Under the pieces are notes generated by a model. It had not been told where the DNA came from. It ran no database searches and was given only the letters and a program-made list of their open reading frames with translations. The position numbers and the translations under genes were made by a program. A stretch of DNA of 55,000 bases from Bigelowiella natans CCMP2755. Its lineage: Eukaryota; Cercozoa; Chlorarachniophyceae. The stretch is taken from contig ADNK01003131.1 of assembly GCA_000320545.1 (NCBI GenBank), forward strand, positions 1 to 55,000, written 5' to 3'. Each line of letters opens with the position of its first letter. Positions within the stretch are counted from its first letter, which is position 1. Shown here piece after piece: positions 11,907-22,863 of the stretch.

Positions 11907-12293
11907 ATAAATGCCAGGCCTCTCCCCATTCTCGAGGACCTGTGCAACCGTCTCTTTCTGTGGTACTCCAGGTATTATCGTATGTCGGTGTCTTTACGTA
12001 TCTTCAGCAGCAGCAGCAGCAGCAGCAGCAGCTATGATGGACTCTTCTTGAAGGTGTCAGAGCACATGATTTCGAGGGGGAAATAACACACAAAAACATT
12101 GAAATCCTTATAGGAATATTAGTGTGAATTTATACACTAAACACGGTTTAAAAAGCGTTCGCATCACAGAGAAGAATTGCCTGATGATTTAACTGCTGCT
12201 GCTGTTTTCAGATACATTGGGGTCGTAGGATTCGTCGTAGAAGAGGCCAAACGTTACACGATGGCTGCTACCGAAATAGACCAGAATCGATGA
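8969..12293 (+). CDS. Membrane-anchored aspartyl/asparaginyl beta-hydroxylase-like protein
   Basis: Exons: 8969-9076, 9555-9668, 9824-9904, 10564-10621, 10737-10817, 11084-11131, 11320-11360, 11622-11716, 11918-11971, 12212-12293, giving 253 aa in phase. Exon 1 encodes a hydrophobic anchor (LLILFAVAVAMLA), so the protein is probably type II. The catalytic core follows the ASPH family (2-oxoglutarate/Fe(II) oxygenases): FPLVQDFENH, SYAMFSILHGPKYIPPHKG with the first metal His in PPH, GVLRVHIPLKVP, CYIRVKNETRIW, and EEGKALVLDDSLEHEV with the second metal His. The next block, RVVLFLDIRRPLP, corresponds to the family's VDVWHP, with the His replaced. By family knowledge it would hydroxylate Asp/Asn in lumenal or secreted proteins. 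The exon 1-exon 2 junction is the least certain; the rest is strong. Confidence 0.87.
9669..9823. repeat. Intron built of (AC)n and (GT)n tracts
   Basis: Intron 2 of the hydroxylase gene starts with (AC)n at 9670-9700 directly behind the donor gt. It then has a short CA/GT-rich middle and ends with (GT)n at about 9764-9804, close to the acceptor. The two tracts are complementary. Confidence 0.85.
10404..10466. repeat. (AC)n-(AT)n compound repeat, hydroxylase intron 3
   Basis: AC dinucleotides at about 10404-10434 are followed by AT dinucleotides at about 10437-10465. Confidence 0.85.
10884..10972. repeat. (GA)n and (AT)n tracts, hydroxylase intron 5
   Basis: GA dinucleotides run to about 10927 and AT dinucleotides from about 10949 to 10972, both inside intron 10818-11083. 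Confidence 0.85.
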
Positions 12294-13681
12294 ATATCTT
12301 ACGTACAACGATATCAACCATCTACAGACTCTGTTTACCCTTTATTTTACATCCCCCCCCGAATTCAATTGAATTAGCCCTGAAAGATCCGAGCTTCGCC
12401 ATTTATCTCCAGCAGGCTGCTGCCTGAATTCCCCGAAGTTGCTTAGACCTTTATTTAGCCGTCCTTATGATTATTTACGTGTAGCACCCCAATTGCGACA
12501 GAGATAGTAATTTAGTATACAAACGCAATAACATGACGCCAACACGACTTTGGTAGCGCATGCGAAATGGTTCAGCAAAGACAACCTATGACGGGTGCTT
12601 GCGTACGCGCATGCGTATGCTAACAATGCAACATGCAGGCCTTATATAGCTGCTACACATACGCTATGAGGGCTACATGGACAGTGCGACGTATTTTGGT
12701 CTTGTCTAACTAATCTAACAAGCCATGTGTGTATATGATTGCTACCGCTGCTTAGTTTGCATGGCTACATTAGGATGACCATGCATAAAATTTAAATTAA
12801 TCATTCCAAGAGCCTAATAAAGGCTCTCGGTATCATGGGGTCTCTTTCAGCTGGTACCCGCACTACATGTGCATTGTGAAGTGCTGCACATGCTGCATGT
12901 ACAGTTCATAACTCCATGTATACCAAGCTATGCATGCACATGTACTACCATGTGCTACAGCTCATAGCGCTGCATGCAGTACATGCGCAATAGCATGCGA
13001 TGCACTACGCAACGCACACAACAGCAGTGCTCTTGGCATCATTACAACCGTCGTCTCATATGCTATATATACAGATATTGTGCTCAACATTACTTATCGC
13101 TGGAAGCTACTGACGTAGCTTCTTCAACCATGGGCTGGTCGAGTATGCTAGTATGGCCCATCTAGCCATTAACGCTTTATACATGTAGCTGCTGCTACCG
13201 CTCGCTCAGTGCCCTAGCAGTGCCCTAGCAGGCGCGCACATGTACATCGCTCGCACCCTTCCTTCCTCGATTGTGGGTTGCATTGTTGTTACCTCTAGAT
13301 GCGTATAACCTTTAGTTATATCCATTGTGTCAGTAAGTACTACAGCGATCTTAGTACAAATAAACATTTGACCGCATGTAAGATGGACAGCCAATGGAAA
13401 CGTACTTATATGCCGGCAGTCAAAATAAATGCGAGCATTCCCAAGTGATCGATCAATCCGCAATCGTTTGTGGACCATATTAAAGCTAGATGTTTGAAAG
13501 TAATAAGTTCGTTGTTGGCTTCACCATCCAGCAACTATACTGGAGACACCTATCACTATTCTCCACAGCCCCCATCATCATCATCATCATCGTCGTCATC
13601 ATCATTATTGATGTGTGTGATGATTAAAGACACACGTCTTCTCAAATCTCCAACTGATCACCATTTGTGCAAAGTCTCCTG
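12294..13681. other. Tail-to-tail spacer with GCATGC-rich island
   Basis: The spacer lies between the ends of the hydroxylase (+) and bestrophin (-) genes. From about 12550 to 13260 it is dense in gcatgc, catgca, acatgt and gctgca words and short nested palindromes. It lacks an exact catgctagcatg. A (CAT)n tract lies near 13572. No exon is recognised. Confidence 0.55.
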
Positions 13682-15260
13682 CTAATTCCTATGGCTAGAA
13701 GTCCTCCCATTGCGCCGCCTACGTCGGTATCTGCGTTGAATACTACGTCCGTTGTGAGCAGCACCGTTATTATGATGCCCAAAGTTATTATTACGATGAT
13801 AGCGAGGAGGGCTGCTGCTGCTTTGAGAAGAGGGATAGGAGGCGAAGTTGTATTGTGTTTGATGGGCGGTTCTACTTGGCTGCTTGACTTGCCCATTCAC
13901 AACATTACCTTCGCGACTACCGCTACTGGTTCGGATGCTGCTGCTCTTGCTCACCTCTTCGCCTCTCGATGACCTGATTTTAAATTTAACTCAATTTTGT
14001 TGTTATAAATCTTTTTACTTGTACGTTGGAGTATATAAAGATGAAGAAGCTATTCGTTCCAACATAGTCATCAGGATACCACGACTAGTCGATCATCACG
14101 GTAAGTAGTATCCCCCCCTCCCCCCCCTCATTTAAGGAGAGCATATCATCTTTCGTCTCCTTTCTTATTTAATACTTGAGCTGCTACTGCTACTAGTACC
14201 CGAGAAGTTTCTCATTGTGGTGGTTCCATTCAGCAAACGACATCTCGATACTGACGTCGTTGCGTGATGCAGAGCTGGGATCTGACACATCATCATCATC
14301 CTCATTTCTCTTCTCCTGCTCCATCAATTCCTGATAGTGACGACGATGATGATGATGAGCATGGGGATAACGATAATGAAGCCACCGTGATAGTCAGTTT
14401 ATACCATTGATGAAGGATCTCATCACTAAATGGAGAGCTGTTTCCAATCATGCTACTACTTTCTTTCTCCTCCTACTACTACCTTTTCCTACTCAACTAA
14501 CTACTTCCTACCCTTTCGTGGTTGGCCATCTCAGGAAATCCCTTGGTTGGATTGGAGGGAGGTTCCTCCTGCTTTGAAGAGGAGGAGTCATTGCTGCTGC
14601 TGTTGTTGCTGCTGCTGAGCCCTTTCTTTCTCTTCCCCTTGTTCCTCTTCTTCTTCTTCTTCTCCTCCTCCTCTTCCTCGTCATCGTCCTTGTTGAGCAT
14701 GGAACGGATAGTCTCCATAACATCTGTGTATATGGTATTGCAGAACACGTTCAGACTTAAAGAGCGGCGAAAGGGTTCTTCGATCATCAATCCAATCTCT
14801 TGGATCCCAAACAACGCCCATGTCACCAGCGCCATCACGGGAACCTGATCACGAGAGGGGGGGGGGAGGAAAAAGAGGAGAGCAACGAGTGAGCGAGGAT
14901 GGATGGACGGTAACAAGAAAAGAGGGCAGTTCTATATTCCAAACAGTATCAGGATATCAATCATACTTATTATTAGGCGACGATGCATAAAGATGATAAA
15001 ATAGCTGATATAACTTACCGCTGCAAAACCGAGTTCTCCAACAACAGCAATGGGCAATGTAAGGCACCAGAAGGTCAAGAATCTGGCAGCAGCAGCAGCA
15101 TCATTATCATCATCATCATCGGTAAGGTAAGGAAGACGAAGAAGAAAATGACGACCAAGATGAAGGAAAAGAATTAATGTCAGTATATGTGAAAGACAGC
15201 TGGATGGTTGCAGTGATGACATCTATGGTTGGCTGTTCTAAATATTATATAACAACATCC

Positions 15261-15291
<31 letters not shown>

Positions 15292-15830
15292 TTAAGGATT
15301 CTTCTCCCCCCCCCTTCCCTTTCTCCCTCCTTGTTTCTAACAATCTCTCTCATCAGAAACCTCGATGTGTGACGTGCGTAGTTGAGTGGGACCGGCGTCT
15401 GAACGATACGTTCCGCAGCACCCATGTTGCTCGTTAGCTGATCTACTATTCTCATCATGGACAAGCGCTCTCTCGATGCGAAGTATTTGGTGTCAGGGAT
15501 TGAGTGGCAAGTAGCAGCGAGCATGTGGAGAAGGGCGAGGGGACGATTCCGTGCCCTGTAGTAGTAGTAGACAACCAACATTTCACAGTGTTCGTATTAA
15601 CAAGTTTTTTTATTGCTTTATCGAAAGCACCATCGAAACTAGAAACAAAAGCTGGTAGTAGAAATAATGCAGCAATGACTTACTTTTTGAAAATTAGCGA
15701 CATGTGATAAGAATGATGTTTGGAGAGCTGCTGCTATTTATTACCTCCCTAATGTGATACGATCCTCCCGGTTCAGCAGCGCTTGTTCCACGAATCTGTT
15801 GTAAGTCAAGCACACACATTATTATACTTA

Positions 15831-15873
<43 letters not shown>

Positions 15874-16706
15874 ACACTTAACTGTGACTCCTGAAGTCTG
15901 AATTCCGTCAAGTGCTGTTTGAGCACTATCGCAAATGCGGAGAGGAGGCGAGCAATCCTGTCCACGCGAGCGCTCCCCGCACTCTTCTCATGTAACACAG
16001 CTGCGCGTGCAAGACAGCGCGCGTTGTCGATGATCTTCTCCCAGATAATTCTTCCCTCCCAAAAACGGTTGTAGGCGGCGTTTGTCCTATGAAGATAGAG
16101 TGGGGGGGAGGGGATTAGTATTAAAACTAAGGGGGGAGAGGAATCTCATCACCCACCACCACGAAGACCATCATCATCGTCATTAGGAGTAGCAGTAGAG
16201 TAAGGCTACTACTATGAAATCTTTTTTTGGCATAATCATTCCTATTGCTGTGCCTCTGAGAGGATCTCATCGACCTAAAGACAAGAAGCAAACCGAGGGC
16301 TGGAGTGACAAGTGTAGGCCCATGGCCAGAGGCAACATGCGGGAAGGGGAAGGCGAAGTGGTTCAAGCTTGCGATTAGGACCGTCCATAGCACATTCATC
16401 AAAACGATCGCACGGATCCTTTTTAGTGTCACACTTCTTGGAAGTTGACCAAGGATGTGCAGCCAGTCTCTAGATACATATCGCTTAGCTTGAGGGATGG
16501 AGAGAACCTCGCCCTTTCGCTTCCTATATACCGTGGCCTCGTGAGGAACTTCTCCCGGATGGGATTGCCCAAACATCTTTTGGGCGAGTTTAGGCACCGC
16601 ATCATCTTCGAAGTAGAAGAGTGCATCGTCCAATTTCTTACGCCGGTCAGTACGCTCGGTACTGTTTGTGGTACTTGAGGTACTTGCAGCGGCAATAGTG
16701 CTACTG

Positions 16707-16738
<32 letters not shown>

Positions 16739-16888
16739 GCTACTACTACTGCTACTACTACTGCTTTTTCCACCAAAATCGCTAATTGGGGGAGCACCGC
16801 TGCTTTCACTTTCAAAGAAGGATGAGTAGAACGGAGGGCGAGAGTCATTTAAGATCGCAGTCATCGGCCTTTTGCTTTTCTGCTGCAT
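13682..16888 (-). CDS. Bestrophin-like anion channel
   Basis: Exons read: 16888-16275, 16086-15889, 15795-15745, 15555-15361, 15082-15019, 14844-14512, 14330-14200, 13973-13682. Family features in order are RYVSRDWLHILGQLPRSV before the first membrane segment, ALGLLLVFR|TNAAYNRFWEGR (the RFP-type core), MRIVDQLTSNMGAAERIVQT, PVPLNYARHTSRFLTFW, and ALFGIQEIGLMIEEPF with the characteristic C-terminal IEEPF. Bestrophins form pentameric chloride or bicarbonate channels. The N-terminal exon carries a long poly-Ser tract (about 16697-16765). An acidic/Lys-rich run follows IEEPF. The last two exons code a Ser/Asn/Arg-rich tail; if the donor at 14199 is not used, the protein stops at 14193. The start is uncertain: the frame is open upstream to about 17115, and 16888 is the first in-frame ATG. 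Confidence 0.85.
16697..16765 (-). repeat. Trinucleotide repeat coding poly-Ser in the bestrophin-like gene
   Basis: Plus-strand (ctactg/ctact)n reads as Ser codons (AGT/AGC) on the minus strand. It gives more than 20 consecutive Ser residues in the N-terminal cytosolic part. Confidence 0.8.
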
Positions 16889-18018
16889 TGGGCCTATTCT
16901 TCTCTCCCTGCCGTCATGTCCCTTACCATACCCCCATCGATTGGAGGCAATCTTGGTAAATATTCCGGATGGGAGGGGTGTAGTGATGGATGAGTAGCTA
17001 CTTGCCTGCTGCAAACGAAGAATGGCATCAGACTGGTTGATAAAGATGGAGGGCTGAACGATCAGTTTTGCGAATGGCAAGAGACTATTTTGTGGTTGAT
17101 TCCTTCCTCTTTACATAATTTACCATCATTTTTTTGAATTTATCAAGCAGGCTACACAAACCTGGAGGGATCTGGCTGGTGGGGCTGCTACTTGCAGGCC
17201 TCTGCTGAACCCCCGCTCGAGTATTTTCGTAATTATGTGCTGCCCATTCGTGGATACTCCAGAGGGACGGGCCCGTCCCACAATGGCATGCATCATACCA
17301 ATTATAAGCCACACGTTCATTCCCGTACGAATCCCCCTCATCCACCGCATGCCTCCCGTTGTCAGGCTCGAGCAGCCGAAGGAGGACAGGTGGGAGAAGG
17401 GCTGCAACGCAAATTTCAGAATTTATTTTTCCTATTCTAAACTGGATACTATCCAATATTGGAGGTTATTTTTACATACTGTCAGTCTAAAAATAATGTC
17501 GCAACAATTAAATATAACTGATTTTAATTACCGCATATGCCTTCATTATTTGAGGTGTACCTGACTGAAGCAACCCTGTCAGACCGAATTGCTTTCGTGT
17601 AATATTCTTCGGCCGCAAAAAGCCTTGCTTTATTTAATTAAATTTGGATTTCAATCTTGTCGCTTTAAAGAATTAAATTATAATAATTCCTTGCGACGGG
17701 ATAGAATCTGCACTATCAGGATGTATCCTATACCACAACGTTGAACCCTTCTTATTCGTAGGAGAGCTGGGAATGGCCTACCGCGATTGCGTCAAAAAAT
17801 TTACGATGTCTTCACTATAAATTCCTTGCTAATTTCAGCTTCCTCGCATACGTAGCCAACTTGAAGACAGTCTTCGTTTACTGAAACTGTGTAGATTTTG
17901 TCGTATAAATATCGTATTTCGATGTCGTAGTAGCCAAACGGTAGGCCATTTGTTCTCATAATGTGAAGATGGTGCTCCTGGGACAGTCGACAGATCAGAA
18001 AACACTTGGCAATCCGCC
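16889..18018. promoter_or_regulatory. Head-to-head spacer, bestrophin / sugar-phosphate transporter
   Basis: The segment 17085-17456 is open in three frames (two on minus, one on plus), for example plus-strand IPIISHTFIPVRIPLIHRMP, but none matches a family I know. It may hold an upstream exon of the bestrophin gene or be a 5' leader. The rest (17460-18018) is AT-richer and shows no exon. Confidence 0.35.
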
Positions 18019-18956
18019 ATGGCGCCCATCAACCTCAAGCGTGACGTTCCTCTCCTTGCGTTCAACTTCTCCTCTGCTATCATCCTAATCTCATGCAACA
18101 AATTTGTGTTTAAGGTTAATAGTCTACTATACGGATGGAATTACATCGTTGATGATGTTGTTTGACTGCATTATGAATAGGCTGGATTTAGCTTCCCTGC
18201 AATTTTGAGTTTGTTTCAGTACTGCGCAACATACTCACTATTAGAGGTAGTGGCACGTTTTGGAATATTTACACCCTTAAAAGCGGGTACAATGGATCGG
18301 CAGCTGACGATTCTAGCTATTGTCATTGGGCTTGCGACTCCTATCTCCAATTTAAGCCTCAAGTATAACTCGGTAGGAAACAACGATGATGATGATGATG
18401 ACGATATTTTAGAGCAGGTTTTGGCAGTGAATTCGGATTCTGATATGAGTATAAATGTATGTATATACATATTGTATGGCGCGGTACACAGGGAATACGG
18501 TCTGTGTGTGTGTGTGTGTGTGTGTGTGTTTGGACGAATACAAAGTGAGAGGGATCGAACGGAATAAAAAGACATATATATGTTCTTCCTTGTTTGCATT
18601 CCTCTAGGTGGGAGTATACACAATAGCCAAGCTTCTGATCACACCTGCAGCAGTAGCCGGTGACTACATGATGCGGGGAAAGCAAATTTCGATGGTCCGT
18701 GGAGCTATCCTTCTGTTCCTGTGCTCCTCTGTTCTTTTCACGGGAAAAACAGACCTAGAGCTGAACTTTGCTGGAACCCTGATAATCATAGCTTGGCTAC
18801 CCGTAGCTGTGATGTATAAAGTAGGCTGGGCAAAGGCAGTTAAGGAGCGAGGATTCGAAACATTGGCTCTGATGCATCTAATTACACCGTAATGAGCGAA
18901 AGCTAGCACTGTGCCCACCTCGTTCTCAGAGGGAGAGAGAGAGAGAACCACACATG

Positions 18957-18997
<41 letters not shown>

Positions 18998-19760
18998 ATA
19001 TTTATTTTAAATTTGGATGTGTAGTCATTTTTCTAGTATTTACGAATACATGACATAAAGCCTTGCCGTGCTGCATTATTAGGTATGCTGCAATGGTTAT
19101 CGCTGTGTTTGCTTTGGCTGTAGAGCCTATTGACCAGTTCTTAGAGTTTGAATGGATGACAATGGGGGGTATTGTTCTTGTGCTTCTGTCTGGGGTCGCA
19201 GCCTTCTTGATAAATCTCTCTGGTAGTACGAATTACTTCCAATGTTCTCTGACGAAGAACACATCTCTCCGTCTGTCATCTATCTGAAGCAATAATGAAA
19301 AAAACCAATCTTCTTCACTCCATCCCCCCCCCCCCCCCCTCCCCCCGCCTTCCCCATTACTGGTGGCAACATACGTGCAGGTTTCCTCGTGATGGGTCTT
19401 TTGAGTCCATTAACCCACATCATCCTTGGACAGGCAAAGAGCGCTGTGATGATGATGATAGGCACGATTTTCTTCGCCTACAACCCGCCTACCAAGAGTT
19501 TGGTGGGTGCTTTCTTTGCAATGCTTAGCATTACCGCATATACATACGTTAATGTGAAGGAACAAGCGGCGTCTAAGGCCACCGACCCGCCCATCGTGCA
19601 AAAAGCCAACAAGATTGACATTATGCTACCGGTATCTATAGGGGACAGCAGTGGTAGTAGTAGCACAGCTTCCATCAAAATGGAACCGATGGGGGGAGGC
19701 AATAGCATCAAACAGCCAGCTGGCAATAATAACAACAACTTCAAGCAGGCTGATGTATAG
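18019..19760 (+). CDS. Triose-phosphate / nucleotide-sugar transporter (TPT family)
   Basis: Exons: 18019-18114, 18181-18372, 18608-18888, 19083-19222, 19381-19760, giving 362 aa with all phases agreeing. The ATG at 18019 leads straight into the first membrane segment (FNFSSAIILISCNKFVF). Family hallmarks are ISNLSLKYNSVGVYTIAKLL, ITPAAVAGDYMMRGK, a repeated hydrophobic pattern, and the C-terminal block GFLVMGLLSPLTHIILGQAK. That block is followed by MIGTIFFAYNPPTKSLVGAF. About ten membrane helices are expected. The family exchanges sugar phosphates or nucleotide sugars across Golgi, ER or plastid membranes, and substrate cannot be told from sequence alone. No plastid-targeting extension is present, which favours Golgi/ER. 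The soluble tail is rich in Ser, Gly and Asn. Confidence 0.88.
18958..18996. repeat. (AT)n microsatellite, transporter intron 3
   Basis: About 38 bases of AT dinucleotide between exons ending at 18888 and starting at 19083. Confidence 0.85.
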
Positions 19761-20410
19761 TGTTATGCTAGTAATGATGATGTGGTGTAGTGCAGATCGA
19801 GAAAATGCATGTTGGTATATAATTAAAGACGCAGGAAATATTAGTTGATAAGAGAGTGCTTTCATACCTCTGTCTCAAAAGAATAAGTACATACATGAAG
19901 AAATCGTAATCACGCACTTGGGCTACAGCCAGTCAATATTCCACTCAATAAATAAGTCACAATCTGAGACATAAACTTCCATCGTTATCGACTGATGAGC
20001 TTATATGCTTTGCATGTGGATTACGCATGAACAGCTTCACGTTAAGTATATATATAGAGCTATATATGCAGCTCTAGAGCTGTGCTGCTGCAGAGTCTAG
20101 AACTAGCTGCTACCGCAAAGTCGCAAGCTATATAAAGCGCAAATATATAGTTGGCTGTATAAACGACAACGTTTTGCTCACGCGCTTCGCAGCTAGTTTG
20201 ACCGTCATCAATAAATGCTTCGAAGTGTAGTGAGCGGACAATAGACCAACCAATACAAATGACAACAACCTATGATTCACCAGCCATCTCATGCATCTCT
20301 GTTTAAGTTCATTATGGGGTAGACCAAACAACTGCAGTAATACGTAGCTGAATATACACTTTCATTCATTAAATCAATATAGATTCGGGTGCTAAGGCGA
20401 TGATGCGATT
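19761..20410. other. Tail-to-tail spacer, transporter / JmjC gene
   Basis: The 650-base spacer shows a short island around 20030-20130 with gagctc-like, agctctagagct and ctagaactag palindromic words. It has aataaa-type words near 19948 and 20210. No exon is recognised. Confidence 0.5.
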
Positions 20411-21703
20411 TTATATCGTGTTGAAACTTGAGTTTTTGTTCATACTGTCAAGTGTTTTTATCATGAACGAGAAAGTTGAAGGCGTAAGGTTCCCTACTCC
20501 TATATTCTGAACCAGCACCAACTCTACAAGGTGTGCAGCTATAATATCTTGGAGCCCTGATACATGCTCTGCTTCGGATTCCAGTATTTCATTCTTCATC
20601 GTCTGAAATTTATCTTTAACCTCCGTGGCTATATCCCTGGCTTGACCCAAAACGAAATGATCTGAGAGAAACTTCTCACAAACACGCTCTAGAGAGGTCA
20701 TTGTTGGTATCGATTTCGTCGTCATCAACGATTCTCTATTACCATGAACACTCCTTCCGGTCTCAAACAGAGGTCTGTAGCGTGATTGGTACAGGTCTTG
20801 AAGGAATTTATGCGGGAGAAGCCCTAGCGAAGAAAGTATGTAATGTAGGAGTACGTGTATATACGAAAACTTCTCCAGAGAGTTCCAAGATGACCCAACA
20901 GAAATGTCTTGATTAAATATTGCAGCTGCGGCTAGTCTTACAGAGGATTCGGAGAACACGTTGATGGAGACGGAAGGCGTAAGCGCCTCCACATGATGGA
21001 ACCAAAATGGAGGAATGTACAAAGCGTCACCAGGCTTTAATGTAACTTTCATATAAGGATCTCCCAGCGTCTCGAACAAAGGAAGCAGCTTTAAATCAGG
21101 GTCATCGAAGTCAACCTGTGACTTTCTGGCTCTAGGGTGAGCGTCTGGATAGACGTGGAGCTCTGTTGCTTTCGATGGTGGATATAGGTGGAAGCATTTT
21201 GTACCGTATACTTGCACGAAGACGTTGTTTGCTACATCATAATGTGCCTGCGTGACGACTCCCGAACCACCTACCCACGCGGAGACGTACGGTGCCATTC
21301 CATGGCTTATGTCCCCTTCCACTTGAAGCTCTTCCCAATTTTGAACGCTATCCATCATTTCAGGGGCAAATTGTTTTACAGGGTGGGTGTAGTAATAGTG
21401 CCAGCCATCGGTTGATGCTGACGACGATGATGGTTCCCAACACTTCGCAATGAGGTCAGGAAATGACATTTCGACATGCTCGACTTTGCCAGCATGATCA
21501 TCTGGAAGGAGGATAGAGGAGAACTGATCTGCATACATAAATTGACGACTCTGGCATCGTTTGGCCCTAACTTTTGTGCAAGAAAGAACATCTCCCAGAT
21601 TCTCTGGTGTCCATGCTTTCGATGCAGCCCAACTCCGTGGTATGTCAAGATCGATCACCTCAGGAACAAAAGCCTTACAGATTTTCTTCCCCAATCTCTT
21701 CAT
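20411..21703 (-). CDS. JmjC/cupin-8 2-oxoglutarate oxygenase, single exon
   Basis: One uninterrupted frame of 430 aa from ATG at 21703. The double-stranded beta-helix core is visible: GVVTQAHYD supplies the metal-binding HxD (H154, D156), VYGTKCFHLYPPSKA the 2-oxoglutarate Lys (K169), and LKPGDALYIPPFWFHHVEAL the distal metal His (H236). This is the JMJD5/JMJD7/TYW5 type of Fe(II)- and 2-oxoglutarate-dependent hydroxylase, which acts on proteins or tRNA. The true substrate is unknown. The C-terminal 150 residues are helical and unique. It is the only intron-free gene in the window. Upstream, a 72-codon frame (21918-21700) overlaps the start as ATGA; it could be a uORF or an unjoined 5' exon. 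Confidence 0.88.
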   Translation of the reverse strand: MKRLGKKICKAFVPEVIDLDIPRSWAASKAWTPENLGDVLSCTKVRAKRCQSRQFMYADQFSSILLPDDHAGKVEHVEMSFPDLIAKCWEPSSSSASTDGWHYYYTHPVKQFAPEMMDSVQNWEELQVEGDISHGMAPYVSAWVGGSGVVTQAHYDVANNVFVQVYGTKCFHLYPPSKATELHVYPDAHPRARKSQVDFDDPDLKLLPLFETLGDPYMKVTLKPGDALYIPPFWFHHVEALTPSVSINVFSESSVRLAAAAIFNQDISVGSSWNSLEKFSYIHVLLHYILSSLGLLPHKFLQDLYQSRYRPLFETGRSVHGNRESLMTTKSIPTMTSLERVCEKFLSDHFVLGQARDIATEVKDKFQTMKNEILESEAEHVSGLQDIIAAHLVELVLVQNIGVGNLTPSTFSFMIKTLDSMNKNSSFNTI

Positions 21704-22472
21704 TTCTCAACAGCTAGTAGACTGTTGATAGCAAACCAATCTCTCCGAAAATATATGACCAAACCCATTCGTGGACAGACCGACGCTTGCAGGCTTCGTT
21801 CGGCAGAGGGTAGGCCGATTTCGGAATCCAGATTGTCGAAGATATATCTTAAGTCTGAAAATAATGCATTGTTTTCGTCCGTTTTTTTTCTAACAAACCG
21901 AGGAATACCGGATATCACCGGGGATTTCTATCGGGCTCGTCAAAATACATGATGTTTCTCCTGGTTCGTCCTCTTCGGTGGGATGTGATTTCAAGCTGTG
22001 AAATGCAGTGATGAGTTTAGTTTTCCTCGAAAAAGTGGTTGTTATAAGATTTTAGGGATAAAAAGGACTTCATTTACATCATAATAGCGCAGTGGGATCG
22101 TGGAAATGAGTCTGATGGAAGAAGAAGGACGATCGGTTGTGCCGGCGGAAACGGTTCATCAATCATAATCATCACCCTGGTGAGTAGTGAGTGAGTGTAT
22201 GAAGTACGGTGCATACCTATTGTACATATTATTATTTGCATCTGCTACGAGACTGGTCAAACAGAAGAAGAATAATAGCGACTGCTGTGAAGGTGGTGTT
22301 GTGTCCAACTACATGTAGTAGACCTACTACATGCATCATCATCTCAAACTACTTAGTGAGCAACCTCCCTGTCAATCATTTAATCGAGCAACGTGTTCCT
22401 GTGTTCGTCATTCAATTCCCGTGTTACTTCCTACAGGTATCTTCTTCAAGGAGCAGTGGTATACTACTACTC
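21704..22472. promoter_or_regulatory. Head-to-head spacer, JmjC gene / Rho GEF
   Basis: These 769 bases lie between divergent ATGs. They contain the small frame at 21918-21700 next to the JmjC start and a gagtgagtgagt stretch near 22180. No family-matching exon or palindrome island is seen. Confidence 0.4.
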
Positions 22473-22826
22473 ATGTCTGCCCTCGATGATTCGAAGGTGG
22501 ATGATCGAAGGAATAGCAGGGTCAAGCGACGGAATTCTGGCGGATCTATTTCTCACCTGTTGTCATTCTGGAAATCTGTTGAGAAGAAGAATAAACCAGT
22601 CAAAACACCGCTCCCCTCTCTCCGGTACTACCTCAGAAAATTCACAACAGCAGTAGTTTAAATCTTCAACTGATCGCACCTGTGCATACTACTTGTATAA
22701 AGGCGGCGCAAATGGAAGCCACCAAAAAAAAAAGACAACCCCCAAAGAGTTGTTTCACCGAAGCAGAACCAAACGTCTTCACCCCAAATTCGAACGGTAA
22801 ATAATGGAAGGATACGATATATGCAT

Positions 22827-22863
<37 letters not shown>

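Noticed and set aside
13642-13896. A minus-strand 84-codon frame with a hydrophobic stretch (LLAIIVIITLGIIITVLL) resembling a small membrane protein
   Set aside because: It is the shifted reading of a Ser/Asn/His-rich segment that continues the bestrophin frame exactly in phase from the donor at 14199. The hydrophobic run comes from atc/ata triplets of Asn/His codons.
14497-14512. End of the bestrophin protein at the in-frame stop at 14497
   Set aside because: A good donor (agg|gtagga) directly before this stop joins in phase to 14330-14200 (ELMEQEKRNEDDDD...), so the stop is probably intronic.
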